From positions 1 through 6,169 of the forward strand of contig JAPUHZ010000240.1 of the NCBI GenBank assembly GCA_027297485.1: a stretch of 6,169 nucleotides of DNA, read 5' to 3'. Both the position numbers and the translations under genes were made by a program. The notes under the pieces are model-generated. The model saw nothing but the letters and a program-made list of their open reading frames with translations, was not told the origin of the DNA and did not search any database. The DNA comes from Deltaproteobacteria bacterium. Lineage in GTDB: Bacteria > Desulfobacterota_B > Binatia > UBA9968. Shown one piece after another: positions 6,063 to 6,169 of this stretch (position 1 is its first letter; each line of letters begins with the position of its first letter).

Positions 6063-6169
6063 TTATCCCAAAATGCAATTAAGCGACGCTTTAATTTCAT
6101 CCCGTGTCCTTAAATCGCGAATAGCTCGTTCCAGGACGTGCTCGAGCGCTACGACGAGCGGCGCACGTT
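6063..6169 (-). CDS. Possible C-terminal end of a gene entering from the right
   Basis: On the minus strand a frame open to the window edge encodes 34 residues, including LVVALEHVLERAIRDLR, and ends with TAA at 6063-6065. The composition reads like an amphipathic, charged C-terminal helix, and a terminator-like hairpin follows about 195 bp downstream. The opposite strand of the last 60 bp is also open and protein-like, so the strand is not settled. The product is not recognisable. Confidence 0.3.
   Translation of the reverse strand, partial: RAPLVVALEHVLERAIRDLRTRDEIKASLNCILG

Overview
This window looks like a piece of a bacterial chromosome of moderate GC. It has tightly packed genes with Shine-Dalgarno sites and ordinary housekeeping families, and I see no insertion sequence, phage gene, CRISPR array, tRNA or rRNA. 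The NfeD/FloA pair marks it as bacterial. A GYD-domain protein, a short single-domain response regulator and a GGT-like hydrolase together would fit an environmental lineage such as Desulfobacterota, NC10/Methylomirabilota or Rokubacteria. That placement is only an inference.

Positions 1-4880 hold five plus-strand genes in close succession: a 5'-truncated gamma-glutamyltransferase-like Ntn-hydrolase; a beta-hydroxyacid (3-hydroxyisobutyrate-type) dehydrogenase; a full-length NfeD membrane serine protease; the flotillin-like SPFH protein FloA; and a small unrecognised basic protein. The gaps are 23, 31, 22 and 75 bp (3 bp if the last gene uses its upstream GTG), so all five could be cotranscribed. 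NfeD and FloA are a known functional pair that acts in membrane microdomains. The first two genes are metabolic and may simply lie upstream.

Positions 4938-5792 hold two minus-strand genes: a CheY-like receiver-only response regulator (4938-5315) and, upstream of it in transcription order, a GYD-domain protein (5499-5792). A strong intrinsic terminator at 5406-5458 lies between them, so they are probably separate units. The response regulator converges with the NfeD/FloA cluster, and a weak inverted repeat lies at the junction.

Positions 5793-6062 contain no convincing gene but are not featureless. Reading the minus strand towards the GYD gene there is a promoter-like TTGACA, alternative hairpins, a 14-bp hairpin followed by five Ts, and then a strong ribosome binding site. 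This is the order expected of a terminator-controlled leader or of a small RNA, and it is the most interesting structure in the window. At the right edge a minus-strand reading frame ends at 6063 and may be the C-terminus of another gene.
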